Shown here: positions 43,668-53,327 of the stretch, one piece after another | Position numbering within the stretch: position 1 is the first letter of the stretch | How the letters are laid out: the number at the start of each line of letters is the position of its first letter | From: RH2-MAG17b sp050745265 | GTDB taxonomy: Bacteria; Acidobacteriota; Terriglobia; UBA7540 | Direction of reading: 5' to 3' | Length of the DNA stretch: 64,000 nt | Assembly: GCA_050745265.1 (NCBI GenBank) | Contig: JBOGKE010000027.1 | Location: 9,613 to 73,612, forward strand | Notes under the pieces: model-generated | What the model was told of the DNA's origin: nothing | Databases searched by the model: none | What the model saw: the letters and a program-made list of their open reading frames with translations, nothing else | Made by a program: the position numbers and the translations under genes

Positions 43668-44000
43668 TCAGAACCAGGTCAAGATCCAGCCGAGTGCATA
43701 ACCAATGATCCCGCCGTCGAACAGCAACGGCTCGAGCCAGTGCCGAAGTCCGATCATGCCAGGATCAGTGACGACCGGCCAAGGACCATGACCGCCCCAG
43801 TAGACCTTCAGGAGCAAAGCTAAGGCGAGAGCTGCAAGCGCCTTTTTGCGGATGTCCTGAGCCTTATGGGCGCCGACGAGGGGCGCTCGCGCTGCGGCAT
43901 AGAGCACGCCGCCGCCATGCGAAAGAGGGGAGTGGCACTTCGCGCATTCGAGCGCGTACCCGTAATACGGAAAGCTGCAGTAAGGGCAACGATTCATCAA
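43668..44000 (-). CDS. Small zinc-ribbon membrane protein
   Basis: This 110-residue protein starts with a zinc ribbon made of CPYC (5-8) and CAKC (19-22), followed by a linker and two hydrophobic segments (about 52-67 and 94-110). It is probably a cytoplasmic-membrane protein with its zinc domain in the cytoplasm. I do not recognise a named family. Two adjacent ATG codons (44000 and 43997) could serve as start. It is divergent from the PBP4 gene and separate from the SDR gene by 71 bp. Confidence 0.7.
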   Translation of the reverse strand: MMNRCPYCSFPYYGYALECAKCHSPLSHGGGVLYAAARAPLVGAHKAQDIRKKALAALALALLLKVYWGGHGPWPVVTDPGMIGLRHWLEPLLFDGGIIGYALGWILTWF

Positions 44001-44248
44001 TCACCTCCGGCGTCCCAGCATCACCGGCGGAGCCGATGGCCTTGGACATGCTCTATCAAACGCGATATCACTGCTCTGGTAAATAGTACTTTAGTACTTC
44101 ACCGAATGCCTCTTCGACATGCGCCAGGAAAAGTCGCCGCCGCACGCCGTTTCCGGCGGAACGGAATGCGGGAGCGCGCCCGTCGCGGGTTATACTATCC
44201 AGCCGGGCCGATGAGATGCTTGGCAGACCCGCGGGAGGAGGACTGGTG

Positions 44249-45874
44249 ATGATTCGAACGAAGCGTGAGAAATGCTTATTCCTCCCTGCTGTCTGCGCCG
44301 GCCTTGCAGGAGCGGCCTCCTTGCTGCTGGGTGCCGGCCGAACGCCGGGTCTCCCGCAGGTGGTCCGCGAGATCGTCAGCCGCCCCGAGTTTCGCCACGC
44401 GCGCTTCGGCATCGAGTTTTACTCGCTCGATACCAATCGGGCGGTTTACCATCTGAACCGGCAGATGATGTTCACTCCAGCATCCACCACGAAGCTGCTC
44501 ACCGAAGGCACAGCGCTCGCCCTGCTTGGTGCGGACTACCGGTTCGACACGCGCGTTTACCGCGCCGGGCCGGTGGATGCCGATGGCACGCTGCGCGGCG
44601 ACCTGATCGTGGTCGCGAGCGGCGATCCGAATCTCTCGCAGCGGATCCAGCCCGATGGGACGCTGGCGTTCGAAAACGACGATCACTGTTATGGCGGCAA
44701 AGCCGTGCCGGGCGATCCGCTGGCCGTGATCGAGCAGCTCGCGCACCAGGTGGCGGCGCGGGGAATCAAGCAGATTTTCGGGCGCGTACTGGTGGATACC
44801 AGCCTCTTTCCAGAGGGAGTAAAGGAGCCGGGAACCGACACAATCATTTCGCCAGTCGTAGTCAATGACAACATCGTGGACGTGACCGCGGCACCCGGCG
44901 CCTCGCTCGGCGCTCCGGTGACGCTCAGTGTATCGCCGGATACAGGCTACGTGCGCTTCATCAATCGCGCCACCACGGGGCCGCCGGGCTCCGACGCGGC
45001 GATCGAATGGAGCACGGACGAGGTGGAAACCGACGGCTCGCACACCGTCACCGTGACTGGAACCGTTCCGCTGGGCAAGCCGCCCGCGCTTTGCCCTTAC
45101 CCGGTTCCGCAGCCGAGCCGGTTTGCCGAATTTGCGCTAGTCGAGGCGCTGCATGCGCACGGTGTGGTGGTGACCGCCGACGGGGGCGGCGTGCCGCCCG
45201 ACTTCAAGGCGCTTTCCGCGTGGTACACTCCCGCAAATCTTGTGGCGGAGCACGTCTCGCCGCCGCTCTCCGAAGACGTGAAAGTGACGCTGAAGGTAAG
45301 CCAGAATCTGCACGCGAGCCTCATGCCCTACCTTCTTGGCGCGGTGCTCGCGCACGCTCCCAAAAATTCCGACCAGGCCGGGTTCAACCTCGAGCGCGCG
45401 TTTCTCGAAAAAGGAGAGCTCGATCTGAGCGGCGCTTCGCAATCCGACGGCGAAGGCGGCGCTCGCGCCGATTTCTTCACACCCGATTTCATGGTTCACT
45501 TCCTCGCCTATATCCGCCGCACGAAGGTGTTTCCCCAGTTTCTGGCCGGCCTTCCCGTGCTCGGCCGCGACGGCACGCTCGCGGACATTCAGCGCGATTC
45601 GCCCGCCGCAGGCCGCGTCTTCGCGAAAACCGGGAGCTGGGATGACTCGGACGAGCTGAACCAAAACGACATGGTGGTCGGCAAAGGGCTGGCGGGCTAC
45701 ATGACGACGCGGGGCGGGCATCATCTCGTGTTCGCGATTTACGCGAATGAAGTTGCGGTGCCGAACGGCGATGATTCCATGGATAAGATTGTTGGCGAAG
45801 CGCTCGGACAGATCGCCGCCGCGGCGTACCTCGATCCGAGTTTGGGCGACGCGAATGATCCGGCTTCGCGCTAA
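44249..45874 (+). CDS. dacB: D-alanyl-D-alanine carboxypeptidase/endopeptidase PBP4 (S13)
   Basis: From the ATG at 44249, preceded by GGGAGGAGG, the protein has 541 residues with a signal peptide or anchor (about 9-30). The three S13 motifs are present: STTK (79-82), SQN (about 350) and KTG (about 459). It cuts D-Ala from peptidoglycan stem peptides and may cleave crosslinks in the periplasm. Family length is usually about 470-500, so it is slightly long. A GTG one codon upstream is an equally placed start. The symporter gene converges on its 3' end. Confidence 0.93.
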   Translation: MIRTKREKCLFLPAVCAGLAGAASLLLGAGRTPGLPQVVREIVSRPEFRHARFGIEFYSLDTNRAVYHLNRQMMFTPASTTKLLTEGTALALLGADYRFDTRVYRAGPVDADGTLRGDLIVVASGDPNLSQRIQPDGTLAFENDDHCYGGKAVPGDPLAVIEQLAHQVAARGIKQIFGRVLVDTSLFPEGVKEPGTDTIISPVVVNDNIVDVTAAPGASLGAPVTLSVSPDTGYVRFINRATTGPPGSDAAIEWSTDEVETDGSHTVTVTGTVPLGKPPALCPYPVPQPSRFAEFALVEALHAHGVVVTADGGGVPPDFKALSAWYTPANLVAEHVSPPLSEDVKVTLKVSQNLHASLMPYLLGAVLAHAPKNSDQAGFNLERAFLEKGELDLSGASQSDGEGGARADFFTPDFMVHFLAYIRRTKVFPQFLAGLPVLGRDGTLADIQRDSPAAGRVFAKTGSWDDSDELNQNDMVVGKGLAGYMTTRGGHHLVFAIYANEVAVPNGDDSMDKIVGEALGQIAAAAYLDPSLGDANDPASR

Positions 45875-45910
45875 CCGGCGCGCCGGCTTCTCCACGCTCG
45901 ATGCCTCATC

Positions 45911-47350
45911 TTAAGCATCAGCCCAGAGCACGCTCGTGGTCCATCCGATTACAAACGTCGTGGTGGCTCCGATCACCACGTACCATGTCCAGGCGATGGC
46001 CGTAAACTCCATCACGCCGAGCAGCACGCCCAGCCCGAACAGAGCGCCGGTGAGCGTCCCGCGCGGGGTTGCGCGCTTCACCAGCGCCGCCAGAAGAAAA
46101 ATTCCCAGCATGCTGCCATATGGAAATGAAGCGATGGTCAGCGCCAGCACCAGTACGCTTTCCTGCATCAGGTGCGCGAGCAGCGCAAAGACGATCAGCA
46201 GCGCTCCCCAAAATACCGTAAAGCCCCGCGAGACGCGCATGTAGTGCCGCTCGTCGCAGTCCGGGCGGATCCACGGCCGGTAGAAATCCATCACCGAGCT
46301 TGAAGAGAGGGAATTGAGCGCCGCGCTCAGATTCGCCATCCCCGCGGCAATGATCGCGGCGGTCAGCAGGCCCGCGAGGCCGGTGGGCAGCGAGTGGACG
46401 ACGAAATAGGGAAAGATCTGGTCGGGCCGCGAGAAATGCAGCGCCGGCGCGAAGTGATGGTAGTAAGCGAAGAGCACGACTCCGATCACAAGAAAAAGCG
46501 AGAACTGAAAGAGAATCACCACGCCGCTGGTGAGCAGCGCGGCCTGGCTTTGGCGCATGTTTCGCGCCGCGAGCAGCCGCTGAACGATCAGTTGATCCGT
46601 GCCGTGGCTCGCGCTGGTGAGAAACGTTCCGCCGATCAGACCGGAGACGAAGAGATACGGCTGGTGAAAGTTGAAGGCGAAGTTGAGCACTTCGAGCTTG
46701 TTTCCGGAAATGCTTGCCAGATGGCTGACGGCGGCCCAGCCGCCCGGAATCCAGTGGAGCGCCAGGATGAGCGCAATAATGCTGCCCGTGAGATAGATGC
46801 TGAGCTGAGTCACATCCGTCCAAATCACTGCGGTGAAACCGCCCTCGAACGTGTAGATCAGGGTTAGGACCGTCACGATCACCACCGCGGTCAGAACGCC
46901 GGTTCGGAAGATGATTTCGAAGATGATCGCAATGGCAAATACGCGCACGCCTTCGGCCAGCGCGCGGGTGGAAAGGAAAAGCCCGGCCGTGAATACTTTC
47001 AGCGGGCGCCCGAAGCGCCGCTCGATGAACTGATACGCGGTGAAGATTTCCCCGGCGAAATATTTGGGAATCAGAACGAAGCTCACCACCACGCGGGCCA
47101 CCACGTAGCCAAAAATCAACTGCAGAAAATTCATGTTGGAGTTGAACGCGATTCCGGGCGTGCTGATGATGGTGAGAACGCTGGTTTCGGCCGACACGAT
47201 CGATAGGGTGATGGCCCACCAGGGAAGGTCGCGGCCTCCTAGGAAATAATCGCGGAGGCTGTGCTGGCTTTTGCGGAAATGGGCCCCGAAGATCGTGATG
47301 CCCACGAGATAGGCAAGCACGATGACCACATCGATACGGCCGAGAGCCAC
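45911..47350 (-). CDS. Sodium:solute symporter (SSS family)
   Basis: This 479-residue protein has about 13 membrane helices and the SSS pattern: DYFLGGRDLPWWAITLSIVSAETS (about 35-58), the sodium-site region, GIAFNSNMNFLQLIFGYVVAR, and SASHGTDQLIVQRLLAARN (about 249-267). It imports a sugar, amino acid or other solute with sodium. The start is GTG at 47350, directly after the methyltransferase stop (zero gap), so translation is probably coupled. The substrate is unknown. Confidence 0.92.
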   Translation of the reverse strand: MALGRIDVVIVLAYLVGITIFGAHFRKSQHSLRDYFLGGRDLPWWAITLSIVSAETSVLTIISTPGIAFNSNMNFLQLIFGYVVARVVVSFVLIPKYFAGEIFTAYQFIERRFGRPLKVFTAGLFLSTRALAEGVRVFAIAIIFEIIFRTGVLTAVVIVTVLTLIYTFEGGFTAVIWTDVTQLSIYLTGSIIALILALHWIPGGWAAVSHLASISGNKLEVLNFAFNFHQPYLFVSGLIGGTFLTSASHGTDQLIVQRLLAARNMRQSQAALLTSGVVILFQFSLFLVIGVVLFAYYHHFAPALHFSRPDQIFPYFVVHSLPTGLAGLLTAAIIAAGMANLSAALNSLSSSSVMDFYRPWIRPDCDERHYMRVSRGFTVFWGALLIVFALLAHLMQESVLVLALTIASFPYGSMLGIFLLAALVKRATPRGTLTGALFGLGVLLGVMEFTAIAWTWYVVIGATTTFVIGWTTSVLWADA

Positions 47351-48193
47351 TCAAACTCCTTCGACCGGCGCAGCGCGCACGCCTTCGGCCCACGCGGTGG
47401 CGAACCACATCGCCGCATCGGGGCGCTCTTTCCATTCCCGCAGGGCGCTGACCGCTCGGTCGAATGCCGCGGGCGCGAGGAGCTGCCACTCGACGATTCT
47501 CTCTCTCGCACCCTCGAGCAAACCGAGCGTGTTATCCACGAGCGGCCCGAGACTCTCGTTTCCGGCGCAGCTTCCGAAGAACAGCCAGGTGTTGCGCGCC
47601 GGCACGGCGCCGGCCTGATGCAGCAGCGACACTAATTTCCTTCCCACGTACGGGTCGTACCCCAGCCGCTCGTAGACGCCGATGTAGGCGTTCCATAACG
47701 CGCCGAAGCCGGGCGGTTCCGGCCAAAGGCGGATCACGCCGTGATCGTCATCCTCGAGAACAATGCGGCCGCCGGCCCGCAGCGCGCGAACCATCCCGTT
47801 CACAACCGCTTCGGGGTGCGGAACGTGTTCCAGCAGAAAACGGGCATGCGCAACGTCGAACGCGCCCCATTCATCACCGCGAAGCGGAAGGCTTGCGGCT
47901 TCGCCCTGGCGCAGGTCGATGAGATGCTCCTCCGCAGCCTGGCGCGCGAGAGAACGCGCCTCACGAAGCTGTGCCTCGCTCTGATCGATTCCCATGACGC
48001 GCGCGCCGGCTTCTCTCCCCATCGCGCGCGTGAACTGCGCCATGCCGCAGCCGACGTCGAGAATGCGCTCGCCGCCGCGCAGGCGTATTGCCGAGAGCGA
48101 TGCGCCGTTCAGGATATCGTTGAGCCGCGATAGGCGCTTTTGCTCTTGCGGCTCCGTGCCGTGCAGATATTCGCGGGGCGAGGCGATGATCAT
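47351..48193 (-). CDS. Class I SAM-dependent methyltransferase
   Basis: From the ATG at 48193, preceded by GCGGAGG, the protein has 280 residues. Motif I is ILDVGCGMAQFTRAMG (about 44-59), followed by GIDQSEAQL (motif II) and AHARFLLEHVPHPEAVV with GGRIVLEDDDHG, as in UbiE-like small-molecule methyltransferases. The substrate is unknown. It overlaps the DUF1641 gene by four bases (48190-48193) and abuts the symporter gene, so the three form one operon. An upstream extension of 32 codons lies in the DUF1641 gene and was rejected. Confidence 0.9.
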   Translation of the reverse strand: MIIASPREYLHGTEPQEQKRLSRLNDILNGASLSAIRLRGGERILDVGCGMAQFTRAMGREAGARVMGIDQSEAQLREARSLARQAAEEHLIDLRQGEAASLPLRGDEWGAFDVAHARFLLEHVPHPEAVVNGMVRALRAGGRIVLEDDDHGVIRLWPEPPGFGALWNAYIGVYERLGYDPYVGRKLVSLLHQAGAVPARNTWLFFGSCAGNESLGPLVDNTLGLLEGARERIVEWQLLAPAAFDRAVSALREWKERPDAAMWFATAWAEGVRAAPVEGV

Positions 48194-48669
48194 CGTCGAG
48201 CCTCCGCGTCCTTTCTTCCCAGCGCCTCGATAATGCGAGCTATCACTCGAAGGCCGCGGCGAAAATCCGAATGGCGGAAGCTGCGCCACAATGCCCAGAA
48301 CCCGGGCGCGTTCCTTCGATCTCTTCGGGGCGATCCCGCCGTGGTGAGCGCTTCCGCGAGCGACTCCGAACAGAGCGCGAGCGCTTCCGGTTCGACGGCG
48401 CTCAGAAGCTTCGCAAGAATCGCCGCGTTGCGCAGCGCACGAATGTTCTCCGGCTTTTTCGCGACGTCGGTCGCGAGCCCAATCACCTTGTCACCTGCGC
48501 CGAGCGCCGCCTGCAGCCAGTCCAGTACCCCGCGATCATAAAGCGCCCGCAGGATTGCGTAGCCGGCGTGCAGCGCTTCCGCGTTCTCTCCGGGCGCATC
48601 GCGCAACCGGGATCGAAGCTGCTCGCGATCGTCGCGAGGCGGTAACTCGAGAGGAATCGGCTGAGCCAT
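48190..48669 (-). CDS. DUF1641 protein (formate dehydrogenase-associated, YrhD-like)
   Basis: This 159-residue protein carries the DUF1641 core DVAKKPENIRALRNAAILAK with LSAVEPEALALC (about 68-102). Family members, such as B. subtilis YrhD, are encoded beside formate dehydrogenase catalytic subunits, and fdhA lies upstream here on the same strand. Its precise role is unknown; an accessory or complex partner is likely. A 572-bp gap separates it from fdhA, while it is tightly coupled to the methyltransferase and symporter genes, so it may have its own promoter. Confidence 0.83.
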   Translation of the reverse strand: MAQPIPLELPPRDDREQLRSRLRDAPGENAEALHAGYAILRALYDRGVLDWLQAALGAGDKVIGLATDVAKKPENIRALRNAAILAKLLSAVEPEALALCSESLAEALTTAGSPRRDRRNAPGFWALWRSFRHSDFRRGLRVIARIIEALGRKDAEARR

Positions 48670-49241
48670 GTTACGTCTCCTTTACCCGAGCCGGGCCATT
48701 GATGACCGAACGGGTTGCAGCGGCGATCTGAGGCTGCACTGACACCGGGCGGGATCGCCGGTGCTGGCGAACACATTTCGCCCCGACGGAAGAGGCGTCT
48801 CATCCGTCTCAGACCTCGCCGTTCTCGTTCGTGTCATTTGTCTCACGCCCAGGCGTCTGCAGCCGCCGCTGAGGCTGTGGCATTATGCCACGGCTTGTTG
48901 ATTCTAAACACTTGGTAGGCTTCGTTCCGTCACTTTTATTTTGCGATGTGCTTCCCTTCGGGGCAGCGATCAATCAGTCCCGATCAATCCCGTGGTATCG
49001 GGACGCGCTGAGATTGTGGAGCGGCAGCAACGGTTCGCACTCTCCGGCGTTCAATTAAGCCTGCTCATCGCTGCATCGCCAGCGTGGCACAATCGAAAGA
49101 AAATTTGGAGAAATATGAGACAAACGAGACAGAAAGTTGTGTAGCGGCGACTTGGGGTTGGCACACGCGCCACGATCCTCAAGTGGCGGCATAAAGCCGC
49201 CGCTGGGGCTTGGCGTTGGCGCTTGCGGGCTGGGTCCATGT
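48670..49241. other. Intergenic region between fdhA and the DUF1641 gene
   Basis: These 572 bp carry no gene I can support. There is a GTGGCGGCATAAAGCCGCCG hairpin at 49184-49203 (related to 3606-3625 and 58348-58367), a TGTGGCATTATGCCACGG hairpin near 48878-48895, and similar motifs TGTCATTTGTCTCA (about 48835) and TGAGACAAACGAGACA (about 49117) in opposite orientation. The stretch 48900-49000 is AT-richer and may contain a promoter. Confidence 0.5.
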
Positions 49242-52157
49242 TCATAGGGACGGGACGTGGTAATCGGGCCGTTTCCACTTCCGTTCCACTTCCACGCCCG
49301 TTTGCGGCGTGGGATGACCGAAACGATGGTTCGTTCGCGGCAACGGACTCGATCCGTTCTCGCCCAAGGGGCGCAGGCGCACGAATGTGTCTTTGTAAGC
49401 GGGAGTGTGGACCGCGGCATCCGCGTAGCTGCTGGTCAGACGATTCACCGGGCTTTCGGTGGAATTCAACGGCATGTACAGATCTTTTCCCTGAACCCGG
49501 TCCGTCACCAGGGCCCGCACACGGACCTTTCCATAGCGAGACGCGAGCTCCACCCAGCTTCCGCTCTGGATCCCGCGTTCCTGCGCCAGCTCCGGTGAAA
49601 CCTCCACAAACGTATCGGGCGTGCGCTCGCGTATTCCGGTCGTGCGGTACGTCATGTTTCCTTCGTGGAAATGTTCGAGCAGCCGGCCATTGTTCAGGTG
49701 CAGATCGTACTCCGCGTCTGCGCGCTCAGGCGGCTCGTTCCACTCGAGGGGAAACAATTTCGCCTTGCCATCCGGAAATTTGAAGCCTTCGGTGTAAAGC
49801 AGAGGCTCATCAGTTCCATCGGCGTGAACAGGCCACTGGAGCGAGCGATATCCTGCGAGGCGTTCGTAGTTCACGCCGGCGAAGATGGGGCATAAAGAGG
49901 CCGCCTCAGCCATGATTTCGGAAGGGTGCTGGTAGTTCCATCCCGCGCCAAGGCGGTTCGCCACATCCTGGATGATTCTCCAGTCCGGGCGGCTTTCACC
50001 CAGGGGCTCGAACACCTGGTACATTCGCTGGATGCGGCGCTCGGTGCTGGTAAACGTGCCCTCTTTTTCGAGACTTGGCGCGGCCGGTAGAACCACGTCA
50101 GCGAAGCGGCACGTCGAGCTGAAGAAAATATCCTGCACGACGAGGAGCTCGAGCCGGCTGAACACGTCTGCCGTGCGATTCGCGTTCGATTCGGCAAGGT
50201 GCATCTCCTCGCCAATCACGTACATCGCCTGGAGCTTCCCCTGCTCGATCGCGTCGACCATCTCATGGTTATCCAAACCCTTGTGGGACGAAAGTTCGAC
50301 GCTCCAGGCGGCCTCGAAGCGCGAACGAATGGCGGGATCGTCAACGTGCTGATATCCGGGAAATGTTTTCGGCATCGAGCCAAAATCGCTGGTCCCCTGC
50401 ACGTTGTTGTGCCCGCGCAGAGGATAACCGCCCGTGCCCGGACGCATGTAATTTCCGGAAATCAGCAGCAGGTTCGAAATGGCCGTTGACGTATCGGAGC
50501 CATTCGTGTGCTGGGTGACTCCCATCGCCCACAGAATGCAGGTCCGCTCGGATTCAGCGATCATCTCCGCGACGCGCTTCAAAGTATCTGCGGGTATGCC
50601 GGTCACTTGAGCCGCAAAGTCGAACGTGAACGGCTCAAGGCTCTTACGGTATTCGTCGAGGCCGTTCACCCACTGGCTGAGGAACTCGGTTTTCGCGAGG
50701 CCCTTATCGATCAGATGTCGGCTGACGGCGGAAAGCCAGACGAGATCGGTTCCGGGCCGCGGGTGAAGAAAAAGATCCGCGCGCCGCGCCATCTCGTGCT
50801 CCCGCAGATCGGAAACGACGAGCGTCTGGCCGCGCAGCTTGTGTGCGCGCTTCACGCGCGTCGCGAGCACCGGATGGCTCTCCGCGGTGTTGCTGCCGAT
50901 GATAATCACGAGCGACGCCTTTTCGATGTCGGCGATCGATCCCGAGTCGCCGCCGTAACCTACCGTGCGGAACAGGCCTTCGGTCGCGGGCGACTGGCAA
51001 TAGCGCGAGCAATTGTCAATGTTGTTCGTTCCCACCACGGCGCGAGCGAGCTTCTGCATGAGATAGCTCTCCTCATTCGTGCACTTGGAGGAGGCGATGA
51101 AGGCGAGCGAATCGGGCCCGTGAACCGTCCTGATCTCTTTCATTCGGCTCGCCACGAAGTCGAGCGCTTCGTCCCACGTGGATTCGCGGAAGCGGCCCGC
51201 GTCGCGAATCAGCGGGCGCGTCAGCCGGTCACGGCTGTTCACGTAATCCCAGCCGAACTTCCCCTTGATGCAGGTGGAGATGCCGTTGGCGGGCCCCTCG
51301 GCGGGCTCGATCTTCAGGATGTGGCGCTTTTTTGTCCACACGTCAAACGTGCATCCCACACCGCAATAGGTGCACACGGTTTTCGTGCGGCGCACGCGCG
51401 AACGGCGCATGGCGGCGTCGGCCTCCGAGATCGCCATGATCGGGCCGAAGCCGGTTTCGGGCTCGATACCCTTGACGATTTTGATCATGCTGTCGAGAAT
51501 GGGCCCGGGCAGCGCGGTGAGGAATCCGGCGTGGCCGAGCATCGATTTTTCCATCAGTGCGTTGCATGGGCACACCGTCACGCAATGCCCGCAAGAGACG
51601 CAGCTTGACTCCCCAATCGGCGCGCCGCCGTCCCACAGCACGCGAGGGCGCTCGTCCTCCCAGCGAATCGTGAGCGTTTCGTTCACCTGGACGTTCTGGC
51701 ACGCCTCGACGCACCGTCCGCAGAGAATGCACTGGTCGGGATCGTAGCGGTAGAACGGGTTGCTTTCGTCAATGCCGAAAGGTTTCGGCTGGAAGGGAAT
51801 CTGCTGATGCTCAATCCCGAGCAGCGTTGTCGCGTTGTGGACCGCGCAATTTCCGTTGTTGTTGTCGCAGACCGTGCAGTAAAGGTCGTGATTCGCCAAG
51901 AGCCGGTCCATCGCCTGCCGCCGCGCGGCTGCTGCGGGTTGCGTCGCCACGCGCATTCCGTCGCGCACAATTGCGGAACACGCGCGCGCGAGCTTTCCGT
52001 CAATCTCTACCATGCACGTGTCGCAGGTTTCGAGCGGGCCAAGCTGCGGATGGTAACAAACCTGGGGAATCCGAACTCCCCGGCGGTTGATGAGATCGAT
52101 GAGGCGCTCGCCAGTCGCGGCTTCAAGAGGAATGCTATCGACTATGACCGTCATCAT
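49242..52157 (-). CDS. fdhA: Formate dehydrogenase catalytic subunit with NuoG-like N terminus
   Basis: From the ATG at 52157, preceded by GGAGGTGG, the protein has 971 residues. In order it has a 2Fe-2S domain (Cys34, 45, 48, 60), a His90/Cys94/97/104 4Fe-4S site, two ferredoxin-type clusters (Cys143-153 and 186-196), a fourth 4Fe-4S site (Cys262, 265, 269, 296), and the molybdenum bis-PGD domains. The active-site residue is Cys387 in NCSRYCQSP, so it is a cysteine and not a selenocysteine enzyme. It oxidises formate to CO2. The size and layout match the stand-alone YrhE type; no diaphorase subunit is adjacent. The open frame continues upstream without family similarity. Confidence 0.95.
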   Translation of the reverse strand: MMTVIVDSIPLEAATGERLIDLINRRGVRIPQVCYHPQLGPLETCDTCMVEIDGKLARACSAIVRDGMRVATQPAAAARRQAMDRLLANHDLYCTVCDNNNGNCAVHNATTLLGIEHQQIPFQPKPFGIDESNPFYRYDPDQCILCGRCVEACQNVQVNETLTIRWEDERPRVLWDGGAPIGESSCVSCGHCVTVCPCNALMEKSMLGHAGFLTALPGPILDSMIKIVKGIEPETGFGPIMAISEADAAMRRSRVRRTKTVCTYCGVGCTFDVWTKKRHILKIEPAEGPANGISTCIKGKFGWDYVNSRDRLTRPLIRDAGRFRESTWDEALDFVASRMKEIRTVHGPDSLAFIASSKCTNEESYLMQKLARAVVGTNNIDNCSRYCQSPATEGLFRTVGYGGDSGSIADIEKASLVIIIGSNTAESHPVLATRVKRAHKLRGQTLVVSDLREHEMARRADLFLHPRPGTDLVWLSAVSRHLIDKGLAKTEFLSQWVNGLDEYRKSLEPFTFDFAAQVTGIPADTLKRVAEMIAESERTCILWAMGVTQHTNGSDTSTAISNLLLISGNYMRPGTGGYPLRGHNNVQGTSDFGSMPKTFPGYQHVDDPAIRSRFEAAWSVELSSHKGLDNHEMVDAIEQGKLQAMYVIGEEMHLAESNANRTADVFSRLELLVVQDIFFSSTCRFADVVLPAAPSLEKEGTFTSTERRIQRMYQVFEPLGESRPDWRIIQDVANRLGAGWNYQHPSEIMAEAASLCPIFAGVNYERLAGYRSLQWPVHADGTDEPLLYTEGFKFPDGKAKLFPLEWNEPPERADAEYDLHLNNGRLLEHFHEGNMTYRTTGIRERTPDTFVEVSPELAQERGIQSGSWVELASRYGKVRVRALVTDRVQGKDLYMPLNSTESPVNRLTSSYADAAVHTPAYKDTFVRLRPLGENGSSPLPRTNHRFGHPTPQTGVEVERKWKRPDYHVPSL

Positions 52158-52389
52158 GGTTCCACCTCCGTGGCGGGTCCACAGTGCCGGAAACTCGGGT
52201 CCAGCCCGCAAAGCGGGCGTCATAATGTGGCCCACGGCGCGAGCCGCGGGTAAGGGAGCCTCTTCGGCGTTTGTTCCGCACCTCGCGGCCGGCGCCATGG
52301 CGCCGGGCGAGAGGTGCGGATCTCCAAGTCGGGCGCCATGGTTCCCCGGGCGTGCGCCCGGGCCACTTTCTTGCGGCCCTCCGGGCCTT
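52158..52389. other. fdhD-fdhA intergenic spacer with hairpins
   Basis: The 232-bp gap holds the fdhA ribosome site and GC-rich hairpins around GGCGCCATGGCGCC (52294-52307) and CCCCGGGCGTGCGCCCGGGCC (near 52345-52365). A transcript hairpin here could separate fdhA from fdhD expression. Confidence 0.5.
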
Positions 52390-53286
52390 TTAGCTCCCGA
52401 TGAAGGGAAAAACGGAAGGACTCGGCATGACGTGGCCCTTCGTCGCGCCCGCAACGCCGCGCTCCGCTCGACTGCCAATGCCCAATCGTGTTTCTCCGGA
52501 GTAGACGATGAACCTGGGCTCGCGCAGAAACCCCACCAGCGTCTGGCCGAACCGCCGCGCGAGGTCCACCGCCATGCTCGATGCCGCCGAAACACAGGCG
52601 ACGGCGGGAAGGCCCGCCACCAGCGACTTCTGGATGATCTCGAAGCCGCCTCGGCCGCTCAACATCAGAATACAATTCCGCAGGGGAACGCGTCCCGCGA
52701 CTAGCGCCCATCCTACAGCTTTGTCCACTGCGTTGTGGCGGCCGACGTCCTCTTTCAACGCGATCAGCTTTCCTGAGGCCTCGAACAGCGCCGCGGCGTG
52801 CAATCCCCCGGTTCGGCCAAACAGCACTTGCGCCGATTTGAGCGTTTGCGGAAGACCGCACAGGATTTCGGGATCGATCCGCAAATCGGGATTGGGGCGC
52901 TCGATCCGGCTGAGCAGGCTCGTCTCGAACGATACTTTTCCGCACAAGCCGCAACTCGAGTTGGCGAGGAAATTGCGCCGGCTGCGTCCTGGATTGAAAG
53001 CGACTCCCGGCTGCAACTCCACGCGAACCACGCCGCACGGCGCCCCACCCTCGCGTCCTGATCTGAGACTCGCAATCTCATCCGCCGACCGGATGATCCC
53101 CTCCGCAAAGAGCAAACCGGCCACCAATTCGTGATCGTCTCCGGGCGTTCGCAGCGTGACGCTCAGCGGACGGCGGCCGATTCTGATCTGGAGAGGCTCT
53201 TCGCTGGCGAGCGTCTCCGGCAAGCGGGAAATCCTGCCGCCCTTCCACTCGAGCACGTTCGACCGCGTGACCGAATCTCTTGCCAT
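52390..53286 (-). CDS. fdhD: Formate dehydrogenase accessory sulfurtransferase
   Basis: From the ATG at 53286 the protein has 298 residues and matches FdhD: ISRLPETLASEEPLQIRIG, HELVAGLLFAEGII, the catalytic CGLCG (Cys112, Cys115), then LKEDVGRHNAVDKAVGWAL and LSGRGGFEIIQKSLVAGLPAV. It passes sulfur to the molybdenum cofactor of formate dehydrogenase. It lies upstream of fdhA on the same strand, which fits the pair's function. An upstream frame of 45 codons was excluded. Confidence 0.95.
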   Translation of the reverse strand: MARDSVTRSNVLEWKGGRISRLPETLASEEPLQIRIGRRPLSVTLRTPGDDHELVAGLLFAEGIIRSADEIASLRSGREGGAPCGVVRVELQPGVAFNPGRSRRNFLANSSCGLCGKVSFETSLLSRIERPNPDLRIDPEILCGLPQTLKSAQVLFGRTGGLHAAALFEASGKLIALKEDVGRHNAVDKAVGWALVAGRVPLRNCILMLSGRGGFEIIQKSLVAGLPAVACVSAASSMAVDLARRFGQTLVGFLREPRFIVYSGETRLGIGSRAERGVAGATKGHVMPSPSVFPFIGS

Positions 53287-53327
53287 CGCTGAGGACCTGC
53301 GAAGCGGCGATCCGCGGCCGCTTGTAT

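Noticed and set aside
49242..52595. Formate dehydrogenase extended upstream to 52595
   Set aside because: The extra 146 codons overlap fdhD and the spacer, while a strong GGAGGTGG site and the family-typical start lie at 52157.
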